From: JANQGH01 sp039030175 | GTDB lineage: Bacteria; Pseudomonadota; Alphaproteobacteria; DSM-16000; Inquilinaceae | DNA length: 64,000 nucleotides | Direction of reading: 5' to 3' | Assembly (NCBI GenBank): GCA_039030175.1 | Contig: JBCCER010000002.1 | Coordinates: 1 to 64,000 of the forward strand | Shown here: piece after piece, positions 18,212 to 27,469 of the stretch | Position numbering within the stretch: the stretch's first letter is position 1 | How the letters are laid out: each line of letters starts with the position of its first letter | The notes under the pieces: generated by a model | The model's database searches: none | What the model was told of the DNA's origin: nothing | Seen by the model: only the letters and a program-made list of their open reading frames with translations | Program-made: the position numbers and the translations under genes

Positions 18212-19321
18212 GTGAAGACACTCACGCTGCGAAATGTGCGCAAGCGATTTGGCGCACTTGAGGTGTTGAAGGGCATTGATCTCGGCTTGGAGGAGGGGGG
18301 CTTCCTCGTGCTCCTCGGTCCGTCTGGATGCGGGAAGTCGACGCTTCTCAACATCATCGCGGGGCTGGAGGAACTGACCGACGGTGAGGTGAAGATCGGC
18401 GATAAGGTGGCAAACGATCTGCACCCGCGAGACCGCGATATCGCGATGGTTTTTCAGTCCTACGCGCTTTATCCGTCGATGTCGGTTTGGCGAAATCTGG
18501 CTTTTGGTCTCAACATGCGCGGTGTAGACAAGGCAGCCCAGGCCGAAGCTGTCGACCGGGTTGCTGAGTTGCTGGACATCTCTCACCTGCTCGAGCGCAG
18601 ACCAGCCGAGCTTTCCGGCGGGCAGCGCCAAAGGGTCGCCATGGGCCGTGCCCTTGTGCGCGATCCGGGACTATTCTTGTTCGACGAACCGCTGTCGAAC
18701 CTAGACGCCAAGCTGCGCGTTCAGATGCGCAGCGAGATCAAGAAGCTGCACAACAGGCTGAAGACCACCATCGTTTACGTCACTCATGACCAGGTTGAGG
18801 CCATGACACTGGCCACGACGATCGCCGTCATGCGCGATGGCGAGATCCAACAATACGCTCCACCGGCAGACATCTACGACCGGCCTAACAATCTGTTCGT
18901 CGCTGGCTTTGTAGGCTCGCCGCAGATGAACTTCCTGGACGGGCGGATTGTCACAGATGGCGCGGATGTTGCTATCACGCTCGCGAGCAATGAGGGGGCT
19001 CAAGCCAACAGCATCGCGCTACCGGGAAATACTCTCGACGGACTGCCGGTAACTGACGGGCAGTCCGTCGTACTAGGGCTGCGGCCAGAAGCGATCCACC
19101 CAGACATAGGGTCTTCAGAAGACCACACATTTGCCGCGCAGGCGGAACTGGTAGAGATCACCGGGGCGGATACCATCGTTTCGTTTTCCTTAGCTGGTCA
19201 GGAAACTACGGCAAGACTGTCTGCCGAAATCAAGCCGGCGCTGGGCGATGATCTTCGCCTCGCTTTCGATTGCAGCCGGATCCACTTGTTTGATCGTGAC
19301 AGTGGCGTTCGGTTGAACTGA
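18212..19321 (+). CDS. ABC sugar importer ATPase (cluster 2)
   Basis: 369 residues from GTG 18212, preceded by GGAGGG. Walker A GPSGCGKST at 36-44, Q-loop Gln82 (VFQSYALYPS), LSGGQ at 134-138 and Walker B ending Asp158-Glu159 are intact, followed by a MalK-like C-terminal regulatory domain. It completes the cluster 2 importer. The following 230 bases up to the convergent isomerase gene hold no gene that I can support. Confidence 0.94.
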   Translation: MKTLTLRNVRKRFGALEVLKGIDLGLEEGGFLVLLGPSGCGKSTLLNIIAGLEELTDGEVKIGDKVANDLHPRDRDIAMVFQSYALYPSMSVWRNLAFGLNMRGVDKAAQAEAVDRVAELLDISHLLERRPAELSGGQRQRVAMGRALVRDPGLFLFDEPLSNLDAKLRVQMRSEIKKLHNRLKTTIVYVTHDQVEAMTLATTIAVMRDGEIQQYAPPADIYDRPNNLFVAGFVGSPQMNFLDGRIVTDGADVAITLASNEGAQANSIALPGNTLDGLPVTDGQSVVLGLRPEAIHPDIGSSEDHTFAAQAELVEITGADTIVSFSLAGQETTARLSAEIKPALGDDLRLAFDCSRIHLFDRDSGVRLN

Positions 19322-19554
19322 ACATAACGGTCATATTCTTCAGTTCTGTCCCTCAGCAGCCTATCAAGTGGAACCGGTCAACGACGATACCGAATGAGCC
19401 CGGGGGCTTAGTATGGCGACTTTGGCAATGCCAAGTCTGCGGACAGTGCCTCAGCCGAAGAGCCAACCCGGTCTAATGTCACGACGCCGGAAACGTCACA
19501 TGGATGCAGTGCATCTAGAAGACGGGAGCGGTTTCCGTCTGCCGGCCGGCTCTA

Positions 19555-20409
19555 TCAGGCCGCTTCCTCCCAGTACCGCCGGATCAATTCATGGCTTTCG
19601 ACGAACAACGTATCGTGGTCTGGAAACAGGTCGCGCCAGATGCGCGTCGCAGCCGCCAATGTCGGGATCGTGCGGCCAAAAGCTTCGACGGTCAGCCAGC
19701 CATCGTAGCCGCTGTGCCGAATAGCGCCTATTGTGGCCTCGAAGTCGATATGCCCGCGCCCTGGGATGCCGCGATCGTTTTCCGAGATATGGACGTGGTT
19801 GATCCACTGAGCATGGTCAGTGAAGGCGGCGATCGGGTCGCATTCTTCGATGTTGGCGTGAAATGTGTCGTACATGACCCCGAAGTTGCGATGATCGATG
19901 CGCGCCGCGTGGTCGGCGAGTTGCGCCATGGTGTTTTTGGCGTAGCACTCGAAGCGGTTGACGGCCTCGAGAGATAGCTGGATGCCGGCCTCTTCTGCGC
20001 GCTCGGCAGTATGGCGGTGGACCTCCTCAAGGCGGTGCAACTCGTCGTCCGTCGCGCCATCGCCGGAAAACACTCCCAGGGGAGAGTGCCAAGGGCCGCA
20101 CATCAGGGTCGCGCCGACCGCGTTGCCGCATTCAAGCGCCCATTCCAGCCTGCGCTTGGCATTTTCCCTGACATCAGGATCAGGACTAATCGGGTTGGTT
20201 GTTTCGTCGGGAATGATCGTGACAAAGGTTCGCTCAAGGCCAATCGCATCAAGACGCTTGCCCAGAGCGCTGTAATCGGCTGGCGTGCCCTCGAAGATGG
20301 GCAGCTCAACGCCGTCATATCCGATTTCCTTGAGACGGGCGAATATTGCGTCATCGGTTGTCCAAGGCTGACCGCCAAGGACCAACGTATTCATGCCAAC
20401 CTTCACGGA
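19555..20409 (-). CDS. Sugar phosphate isomerase/epimerase (AP-endonuclease-2 fold TIM barrel)
   Basis: 284 residues if started at GTG 20409, which has GGGGAGG 6 nt upstream; an in-frame GTG at 20427 would itself encode that ribosome site. VGMNTLVLG begins the first strand. Metal ligands of the xylose-isomerase-like barrel are visible as Glu in LSLEAVNRFE, Asp/His in MYDTFHANIEE, His in NHVHISENDRG and Glu in LTVEAFG. Relatives include D-tagatose/psicose 3-epimerases and inosose-pathway enzymes. It is convergent with cluster 2 and may process its sugar, but no pathway is shown directly. Confidence 0.87.
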   Translation of the reverse strand, partial: SVKVGMNTLVLGGQPWTTDDAIFARLKEIGYDGVELPIFEGTPADYSALGKRLDAIGLERTFVTIIPDETTNPISPDPDVRENAKRRLEWALECGNAVGATLMCGPWHSPLGVFSGDGATDDELHRLEEVHRHTAERAEEAGIQLSLEAVNRFECYAKNTMAQLADHAARIDHRNFGVMYDTFHANIEECDPIAAFTDHAQWINHVHISENDRGIPGRGHIDFEATIGAIRHSGYDGWLTVEAFGRTIPTLAAATRIWRDLFPDHDTLFVESHELIRRYWEEAA

Positions 20410-20651
20410 CGGCCTCCCCTCTTTCACATCTCGATCGTTCGTCTAAGCGTTCTTTTGTTGAAACCAGCCTCCCCTAAAGAAGCCAAGGTAGCAAGCGCGC
20501 TGGGGTCGATTGGTCCGGTACATCGGATATTGTCCCACGTATCGGCCGGCCAAGGTAGCGGCAGCGACGTGGATCGAGCCCAGAGAGTGTGGGATAAACC
20601 AATCGGTTGGCGGCCTATGCCGGCGCGAGAACAACCCTCAAAGGTGCAAGC

Positions 20652-21755
20652 ATGCAGGTGAACGGTGAACCCAGGCGCACAATCTGGCTGAATGACAATG
20701 GCTGGGCCGTTGACATCATCGACCAGACCAAGCTGCCCCACCAGTTTACGATCGTGACATTGACGAATGTGAGCGAAGCGGCCCACGCGATACGCGCGAT
20801 GCTGGTTCGCGGGGCACCGCTGATCGGTGCGGCGGCATCTTACGGTATGGCATTGGCGGCGCATCGCGATCCGTCCGACAGCGGACTGGCCGCGGCCCAC
20901 GAGCATCTGGCTGGCACAAGGCCCACGGCGACCAATCTGCGCTGGGCGCTTGATCGGATGCGGACAACGCTCGGCGCATTGCCGGAGAAGGAACGCCGAC
21001 AGGCAGCCTATGACATGGCCGCTGCCGTCGCCGAAGAGGACGTTGAAATCAACTCCAATATCGGCCGCAACGGATTGCCGATCATTGCGGCCATTTCAGA
21101 GGCCAAAGGGGGCGAGCCGGTCAATATCCTGACCCATTGCAATGCCGGCTGGCTGGCGACGGTCGACTGGGGTACGGCGACGGCGCCGATCTACATGGCC
21201 CATGATGCCGGTATTCCCGTCCATGTTTGGGTCGATGAGACAAGGCCGCGCAATCAGGGCGCCTATTTGACCGCCTGGGAATTGGCCAATCACGGCGTCC
21301 CACACACGGTGATTGTGGACAACGCCGGCGGCCACATCATGCAGCACAGGTTGGTCGATATGTGCCTCGTCGGCACCGACCGCACCACCGCGACAGGCGA
21401 CGTGTGCAACAAGATCGGCACCTATCTGAAGGCTCTGGCGGCAAGGGATAACCGTGTGCCGTTTTATGTCTCGTTGCCGTCGCCGACGATCGATTTTTCG
21501 ATCAGCGACGGGGTTGCCCAAGTACCGATCGAACAAAGGGCGCCGGAGGAAGTCACCCATATCCAGGGCAAGCTGGAGAACGGAGACATCGCATCGGTGC
21601 AGCTTACGCCCGATGACAGCCCCGCGGCCAATTACGCTTTCGATGTCACGCCGGCGCACATGGTTACCGGCTTGATCACGGAGCGTGGTGTCTGCGAGGC
21701 ATCGCGCGCCGCCATTGCCGAACTGTTTCCCGAGCGCGTGCAGCAATCGGCCTAG
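20652..21755 (+). CDS. mtnA: S-methyl-5-thioribose-1-phosphate isomerase
   Basis: 367 residues from ATG 20652. The family marks are complete: RGAPLIG at 53-59, THCNAGWLAT with catalytic Cys163, VGTDR with catalytic Asp243, and NKIGTY directly after. MtnA converts methylthioribose-1-phosphate to methylthioribulose-1-phosphate in methionine salvage (or the related isoprenoid shunt). It converges on mtnK with only 9 bases between stop codons, so the two genes share function but not transcript. I looked for a SAM-type riboswitch in the 220 bases upstream and saw none that I could defend. Confidence 0.95.
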   Translation: MQVNGEPRRTIWLNDNGWAVDIIDQTKLPHQFTIVTLTNVSEAAHAIRAMLVRGAPLIGAAASYGMALAAHRDPSDSGLAAAHEHLAGTRPTATNLRWALDRMRTTLGALPEKERRQAAYDMAAAVAEEDVEINSNIGRNGLPIIAAISEAKGGEPVNILTHCNAGWLATVDWGTATAPIYMAHDAGIPVHVWVDETRPRNQGAYLTAWELANHGVPHTVIVDNAGGHIMQHRLVDMCLVGTDRTTATGDVCNKIGTYLKALAARDNRVPFYVSLPSPTIDFSISDGVAQVPIEQRAPEEVTHIQGKLENGDIASVQLTPDDSPAANYAFDVTPAHMVTGLITERGVCEASRAAIAELFPERVQQSA

Positions 21756-21764
21756 AGCGTGTGG

Positions 21765-23045
21765 TCAGGGCGCGATTTGCTTCGCGCGTTCGGTAACGGC
21801 GGAGATCTTCGCGAAGCGGCCGTTCTCCAGCACCAATTCCCGGGCTAGCGTCAGGCACTTGCGCTCGCAACCTGCCCGAATGTCGGGGTTTTCGATCCAC
21901 TCCAGATCAATGTTGTGCGCGAGACCCAGGATGCGCCGAATCATCTTGGCGCCAGCAAAGCCGAGCGTGTCGCGGAAGAGTCGGTCGAGGAACCTTTCGC
22001 GTTCGCTGGCCAGCGCTTGTGCACCCGCTTGGTCGGCGAACAGGTCTTTTGGATATCCGTCTCCAGTGCCCTCATTCTCCCATATCTCAATGAAACGTGT
22101 GCAAAAGCGGTCCCAAAACGCCTCGATCGTCTCGAGAACCCAGATCTTGTAGTCGATTCGAGGCGTTTGCGAGGCTCTGCCTTCCGCCGCGTGTCCGTCC
22201 TGCGCGATGTAGTTGATCAGCAAATTGCCGATGACCGCCCCGAGATCGAAGCCGCGTGGGCCATAGAAGGCGAACTCAGGATCGATTACCCGGGTATCGT
22301 CTGGGGTCAGCATGACCGAACCGGTGTGCAGATCGCCATGGATCAGCGCTTCGGCCGACCCCATGAATTTTAGTTTTAGGCGCGAGATGGCCAGTTTCAG
22401 TTCGGTGTCCGCTTCGAAAGCTGTCTTCAGATCATCGAGCTGTGGGCTGGTCCAGCGGTTGAGGTCATGGCGGCGATAGGGGTCCGTGAAGATCAGGTCT
22501 TCCGTGATCCGACACAGTTCCGTGTTGGCGGCGAACACCCCCATTCGCTGCTTCACTTCAACGGCGCTTAGATAGAGAGTCGACGTCTTGAACAGAGTTT
22601 GCGCGCAATACTCGGCGAGATCTGCGGCGAACTTTGGATAAATCACGCCATCGATCATGCCGTGCCGCATGATGATATGCGGGCTGAGCTTTTCCATGAC
22701 GATGGCGAACAGGACTGGATCGTAATGATAGATCTCTGGGACCAGCCTGCCGACATGGCGACCGTGATCGATCAGGCATTCATACTCAAAAAACGCACGG
22801 TTCAGGGGCAGCGGCCAGTCGGGCCCCGCGAGGCGTAGATAGGGCAGGGCCTGCTTGACGCAGCAAGAGCCGTCCGGTCCGTCAACCAGAAACACGAGGT
22901 TTAGGTTGCCGTCACCGACCTCGCTGATCGCCCAGTCCGCTGGGATGCCGCCGAGCCGTTCTGGCATTCCGGAGATTGGCAACAGAAAGTCACGAATGCC
23001 ATGTTCGTCGAGTGGCTGGTAGCCGGGGGGTGTCTCAATATCCAT
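21765..23045 (-). CDS. mtnK: S-methyl-5-thioribose kinase
   Basis: 426 residues from ATG 23045 (an in-frame GTG at 23075 is possible; neither has a clear ribosome site). EVGDGNLNLVFLV near the N-terminus is the family's ATP-binding loop, HGDLHTGSVM holds the catalytic Asp of the choline-kinase-like fold, and DPEFAFYGPRGFD is the metal-binding segment. It phosphorylates methylthioribose at the 1-hydroxyl, giving the substrate of MtnA, whose gene is the convergent neighbour. Length is normal. Confidence 0.94.
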   Translation of the reverse strand: MDIETPPGYQPLDEHGIRDFLLPISGMPERLGGIPADWAISEVGDGNLNLVFLVDGPDGSCCVKQALPYLRLAGPDWPLPLNRAFFEYECLIDHGRHVGRLVPEIYHYDPVLFAIVMEKLSPHIIMRHGMIDGVIYPKFAADLAEYCAQTLFKTSTLYLSAVEVKQRMGVFAANTELCRITEDLIFTDPYRRHDLNRWTSPQLDDLKTAFEADTELKLAISRLKLKFMGSAEALIHGDLHTGSVMLTPDDTRVIDPEFAFYGPRGFDLGAVIGNLLINYIAQDGHAAEGRASQTPRIDYKIWVLETIEAFWDRFCTRFIEIWENEGTGDGYPKDLFADQAGAQALASERERFLDRLFRDTLGFAGAKMIRRILGLAHNIDLEWIENPDIRAGCERKCLTLARELVLENGRFAKISAVTERAKQIAP

Positions 23046-23287
23046 GATGCGTTGGACGCGGTTCGGTCGTCCCACTTGTTGTCGGAATGCCTGACGGAAG
23101 CGAACCGTTCAGGCGAAGGCTTGACAATCTATGGTCGGTAACGAACCTTCATGACAACAATAAATGGACGTCAGTTCCCATGCCGAGTCGGCGCACCACG
23201 CCGTTAGGCAATCGCAAGACCGGGAGGTTTTCTGGGTGGTTAGCGCGGTAGCGTGCCATATGCAGGTCGCTTGCGGGGTATGGACCC

Positions 23288-24274
23288 GTGGCGGATAGTC
23301 TGCCCAACTCTCGTGGCGGCGGGGTGCCGCCGGATTGGTTCCAGCACAAGCGTCGACGTGGTTTTCATCTAGTACCGGCCTGGGTTCCGGCGGTCATGGT
23401 CGGGATACCGATCCTGATCATCGTCCTGATCGTCATTTATCCGACGATCTGGATGTTTTACCACGCCTTCCACGACACCGACATGATGGGCCTGTTCCGG
23501 CGGGACTGGCAGGGCGTCGGCTTCCAGAATTTCGAAACCGTCCTGACGTCGGAGCGGTTTCAAAACAGCCTTTGGCATCTTGCGATCTATCTGACCTTCG
23601 GCGCCTGCCTACAGGTAGTGCTGGGTACGGCGCTCGCGCTCATTCTCTACGAGGCGGTGAAGACCGGCTGGGTCCGCGTATTGCTGCTGATCATCATGGT
23701 CTTGCCCATGATGCTGCCACCCTCAATCACCGGCATTCTTTGGCGCTTCTTACTTCAGGCCTCTAACGGGGCCGTAAACCACATATTGCTGAGCGTGGGC
23801 ATACTAGAGGGAACCGAGCGAATAGACTGGTTTTCGGTCGATCTGTCCTTGTGGTCCCTGGTTATCGCCGATACCTGGCAATGGACCGCACTGCCCTTGC
23901 TGATCGTCTTTTCCGGCCGTGTCTCGCTGCCGCCGGCCGTATACGAAGCGGCCAAGGTCGACGGCGCATCGTCCTGGCAAGTGCTGCGCCGGCTGACCCT
24001 GCCGATGCTGCGCGAGATCATCGCCATTGCCTTCATCTTGCGCTTCATGGACGCCTACAAGTTCGTCGACAAGGTTTATGTCATGACCTCGGGCGGGCCG
24101 GCGCAATCGAGCGAATTGCCCGTCTATATCGCTTTCCAGACCGGCATTCGGGAGTTCCAGGTCGGGCTCGCCGCCGGTTACGCGATCATCATCTTTGCTG
24201 GCGCGGCCATCATCATCACGCTGTTCCTGAAGTATCTGAAGCGCGTCATGCGCAATGTCGGCGTTGTGGACTGA
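23288..24274 (+). CDS. ABC sugar/polyol permease, first (cluster 3)
   Basis: 328 residues from GTG 23288. A basic leader of about 30 residues precedes six helices (first at WVPAVMVGIPILIIVLIVIY). The EAA loop is YEAAKVDGASSWQVLRRLTL near 221-240. It opens the third importer, whose gene order (two permeases, two ATPases, binding protein) differs from clusters 1 and 2 and resembles the glycerol/polyol importers GlpPQSTV of Rhizobium in subunit make-up. About 210 bases upstream hold TTGACA at 23121 without a convincing -10. Confidence 0.92.
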   Translation: MADSLPNSRGGGVPPDWFQHKRRRGFHLVPAWVPAVMVGIPILIIVLIVIYPTIWMFYHAFHDTDMMGLFRRDWQGVGFQNFETVLTSERFQNSLWHLAIYLTFGACLQVVLGTALALILYEAVKTGWVRVLLLIIMVLPMMLPPSITGILWRFLLQASNGAVNHILLSVGILEGTERIDWFSVDLSLWSLVIADTWQWTALPLLIVFSGRVSLPPAVYEAAKVDGASSWQVLRRLTLPMLREIIAIAFILRFMDAYKFVDKVYVMTSGGPAQSSELPVYIAFQTGIREFQVGLAAGYAIIIFAGAAIIITLFLKYLKRVMRNVGVVD

Positions 24275-24286
24275 CGGGAGCGTGAG

Positions 24287-25147
24287 ATGACGACCAACGC
24301 CATGGCCACGGGGCAAAGCAACTACCGGATCATCCGCTACATCGTATTAGCATTTCTGGTGATCTGGCTGGTCTTCACGCTATTCCCGCTCTATTTCGCG
24401 ATCATCACCGCGCTGAAGCCGGTCGACGAAATCAACCGCATGGTGCCGACCTTTTGGCCAGAGACGTTCCGCTTCGACAACTTCGCGGGCATCTTTGCCG
24501 ACCCGGGTAGTCTGAAATCGCTGATCGACTCGATCATAATCGCTTCTGCCAACACCGCTTTGTCGTTGGTGCTCGGCACGTTGGCGGGCTACGCGCTGGC
24601 CCGCTATCTGCGCGGGGCGTTAGGCGAGAATCTCGCCTTCTTCATCCTATCCCAACGGATGTTCCCCCCAGTTGCGATCCTCATCCCGATCTTCTTCCTC
24701 TTCGACGAGACACCCTGGGGAACCGACAGCTACATCACGCTCGTCCTGCTCTATCTCGTCTTCAACCTGCCGCTCGCCACCTGGCTGATGATGGTGTTCT
24801 TCCGCGATGCGCCGAAGGAGCTGGAGGAGGCGGCCTATCTCGACGGTTACACACCGTTCCGCGCCTTCTTTAAGGTGACCCTGCCGTTGGTGGTGCCAGG
24901 TATGATCTCGGTCGCCATGCTGTGCTGGATCTTTGCCTGGAACGAATATCTCTTCGCCAATCTGTTGACCGGCACTACGGTGAAGACTTTCCCGGTTCAC
25001 ATCCCGACCTTCGTGGCCGGCAGCCAGACGCTTTGGAACTTCGTGATGGCCTTTTCGCTGGTGGCGATGCTGCCGCCGGTGCTGCTGTTCATCGTTCTTC
25101 GGCGCTACATGGTCCGCGGCCTGTCCCTTGGCGTGGTGAAGGGCTAG
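24287..25147 (+). CDS. ABC sugar/polyol permease, second (cluster 3)
   Basis: 286 residues, starting 12 nt after the first permease with GGGAGCG as ribosome site. Six helices are predicted; the EAA loop reads EEAAYLDGYTPFRAFFKVTL and the tail is VRGLSLGVVKG, as in MalG relatives. Its stop is 3 nt before the first ATPase start. Confidence 0.92.
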   Translation: MTTNAMATGQSNYRIIRYIVLAFLVIWLVFTLFPLYFAIITALKPVDEINRMVPTFWPETFRFDNFAGIFADPGSLKSLIDSIIIASANTALSLVLGTLAGYALARYLRGALGENLAFFILSQRMFPPVAILIPIFFLFDETPWGTDSYITLVLLYLVFNLPLATWLMMVFFRDAPKELEEAAYLDGYTPFRAFFKVTLPLVVPGMISVAMLCWIFAWNEYLFANLLTGTTVKTFPVHIPTFVAGSQTLWNFVMAFSLVAMLPPVLLFIVLRRYMVRGLSLGVVKG

Positions 25148-25150
25148 CGG

Positions 25151-26269
25151 ATGGCTGGGCTGGTTCTCGACGAGATCTGCAAGGGCTGGGACTTTCCTGT
25201 CCTCGACCGCTTGTCACTGACGGTCGAGGAGGGGGAGTTCTTCGTCATCGTAGGCCCGTCGGGCATCGGCAAGACGACGCTGCTGCGCTGCATCGCCGGA
25301 CTGGAACGGCTCGATGCTGGCCGGGTCATCATCGGCGGCCAGGATGTCACGGCCGTAAAGCCCTATCGGCGCGGCGTTGCGATGACTTTCGAGAGCTACG
25401 CCCTCTATCCGCATCTGACTGTGTTCGAAAACATCGCCAGCCCGTTGCGAGCAAGGCGGCAACCAAAGGAAGACATTGCGCGACAGGTCGAGAGTGTCGC
25501 CAAGCTGTTGAAGATTGACCATCTGCTCGACCGTCGCCCGCATGAGGTCTCTGGCGGTCAAAAGCAACGCACGGCGCTCGGCAGAACCTTGGTGGCCAAG
25601 CCGGAGATCTTTCTGTTGGATGAGCCGATCAGCCATCTCGACGCCAAGATCCGGCACGAGCTGCGCCGGCAATTCCACACCCTCGAAGATCTGCGCCGGG
25701 TCGCAACGCTCTATGTCACCCATGATTATGCCGAGGCGCTGTCGCTGGGCGATAGGATCGGCGTGATGGGTGAGGGCGGGCTGGTCCAGATCGGCAGCCC
25801 GCGCGAGGTCTTCGAGAAGCCGGCGGATCTGTTCGCGGCCCGCGTTTTAGGCCAACCATCGATCAACGAGTTCAGCGCCGAGGTTGAAGGTAGCGACGGG
25901 GCGCTCAGCATCTCGGTCGAAAACGGCGCTATCAGATTTCCGATCAGTGGGCCACCGGCGTCGGTTCTCGGCGATCATTCGGATCGCGGCATCTCGGTCG
26001 GCATGCGTCCGCAGCATCTGTCCGTTGTTCGTGACGGCGCTTCGTCCGCCAACGGCCATCCGACGGTCGAGGGAACTGTCGACGTCCACGAGGCCCTCGG
26101 CGCGACGGGCGTCCTGATTGCAACGGTGGGCGAGCAACCACTGACGGTGATCACCTCTCCGGAAGATCACTATGCGTCTGGAGAGCCCGTCAAGATCGCG
26201 CTTGAGCCCGAGAATTTCCTCTATTTCGATCGCCAAAGCGGGCGCAACCTAATGCTGGGTCAGAGTTAG
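25151..26269 (+). CDS. ABC importer ATPase A (cluster 3), Glu in the Q-loop
   Basis: 372 residues. Walker A GPSGIGKTT at 35-43, signature VSGGQ at 133-137, Walker B ending Asp157-Glu158 and switch His191 are present. At the Q-loop it has Glu81 (MTFESYALYPH) where nearly all MalK-like ATPases have Gln. A MalK-type C-terminal domain follows. A second ATPase starts 2 nt later, so the working nucleotide-binding unit is probably a heterodimer, as in glycerol importers with GlpS and GlpT. Confidence 0.92.
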   Translation: MAGLVLDEICKGWDFPVLDRLSLTVEEGEFFVIVGPSGIGKTTLLRCIAGLERLDAGRVIIGGQDVTAVKPYRRGVAMTFESYALYPHLTVFENIASPLRARRQPKEDIARQVESVAKLLKIDHLLDRRPHEVSGGQKQRTALGRTLVAKPEIFLLDEPISHLDAKIRHELRRQFHTLEDLRRVATLYVTHDYAEALSLGDRIGVMGEGGLVQIGSPREVFEKPADLFAARVLGQPSINEFSAEVEGSDGALSISVENGAIRFPISGPPASVLGDHSDRGISVGMRPQHLSVVRDGASSANGHPTVEGTVDVHEALGATGVLIATVGEQPLTVITSPEDHYASGEPVKIALEPENFLYFDRQSGRNLMLGQS

Positions 26270-26271
26270 CC

Positions 26272-27378
26272 ATGGCCCGCGTCACGCTCGACAAGGTCAA
26301 TAAGATCTACCCTTCGAGGCATGGGGAGGTTCACGCGGTGCAAGACCTCGACCTTGCGATCGAGGACGGCGAGTTCGTCGCGCTGTTGGGGCCGTCGGGG
26401 TGCGGCAAGACCTCTACGTTACGGATGATCGTGGGACTGGAGGCAATATCCGGCGGCGAGATCGCGTTCGATGGCCAAGCTGTAAACGCGCTGACGCCAG
26501 AAGAACGCAACGTCGCCATGGCATTTGAGACCTATGCGCTCTATCCGACATTCACGATCGCCCAAAACCTGGCGTTCCCGCTGGAGGTGAAGGGTGTCGA
26601 CAAGTCGACGCGAGACGAGAAGGTGGCCGAGGTCGCACGGCTCTTGCGCATTGAGTCGATCTTGGAGTCATACCCAAGGCAGCTTTCCGGCGGACAGCAG
26701 CAGCGCGTTTCCCTCGGACGGGCGCTGATCCGCGACCCGGCAGTGTTTATTCTGGACGAGGTGATGAGCCACCTCGATGCGCATCTCAAGTTCCAAATGC
26801 TGTTCGAGCTCAAACGCATTCACCAGCAGCTCGGCCGTACCATCGTTTATGTCACCCACGATCAGATGGAGGCGCTGGCGCTGGCCGACCGTGTCGCCGT
26901 CATGTCGAATGCCAAACTGCAGCAGTTCGCCGATCGCGATACGCTCTATGACCGGCCGGCGAATATGTTCGTGGCCGGTTTTATCGGCGAGCCGCCGACC
27001 AATTTTCTCAACGCAACGGTTGTCGATGAAAACAACACCTTGCAGCTAATGATTGACGGCTCAAGCCTTGTTTTCATACCCGACGACACGCGAATTGAAG
27101 CGATCCGAACCCAAAACCTGTCAAAGGTCACACTTGGCATCCGACCGCAAAATTTGCGGCTTCGCGAAGATGGCGATGACGGTGCGATCACCGCGGCAAT
27201 TGAAATCAATGAGTACCTTGGAGAGCACTCGATCTTGAGCCTGCGCGACGGAGACAAAGAGTTGCGAGCGATGGTGCCGCCGACGGTGACGGCCAGCGAG
27301 GGGGAGAGCATTGAACTGTCCTATCGCTCGCGCGACGTGATGGTTTTCCACCCGGAAACGGAGGATTTTGTCGCTTAG
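26272..27378 (+). CDS. ABC importer ATPase B (cluster 3), Glu in the Q-loop
   Basis: 368 residues. Walker A GPSGCGKTS at 40-48, LSGGQ at 138-142 and Walker B ending Asp162-Glu163 are present, but the next residue is Val164 (LDEVMSHLDA) instead of the usual Pro. The Q-loop has Glu86 (MAFETYALYPT). Both ATPases of this importer therefore share the same Gln-to-Glu change, which points to a subfamily trait and not to decay. Most likely it forms a heterodimer with the ATPase encoded just before it. Confidence 0.92.
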   Translation: MARVTLDKVNKIYPSRHGEVHAVQDLDLAIEDGEFVALLGPSGCGKTSTLRMIVGLEAISGGEIAFDGQAVNALTPEERNVAMAFETYALYPTFTIAQNLAFPLEVKGVDKSTRDEKVAEVARLLRIESILESYPRQLSGGQQQRVSLGRALIRDPAVFILDEVMSHLDAHLKFQMLFELKRIHQQLGRTIVYVTHDQMEALALADRVAVMSNAKLQQFADRDTLYDRPANMFVAGFIGEPPTNFLNATVVDENNTLQLMIDGSSLVFIPDDTRIEAIRTQNLSKVTLGIRPQNLRLREDGDDGAITAAIEINEYLGEHSILSLRDGDKELRAMVPPTVTASEGESIELSYRSRDVMVFHPETEDFVA

Positions 27379-27469
27379 CTACTCGACGCTAAACCGTTTT
27401 AGGTGGATGATGGTTGCCGAAGGAATAACCAACGGCCTTCACTGAAGGTCATTCAAAAGGGAGGATCAG

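Noticed and set aside
20428..20651. SAM riboswitch before mtnA
   Set aside because: I looked for a conserved multi-stem core and found no convincing pairing; the gene is also not a usual target of the alphaproteobacterial SAM-II type.
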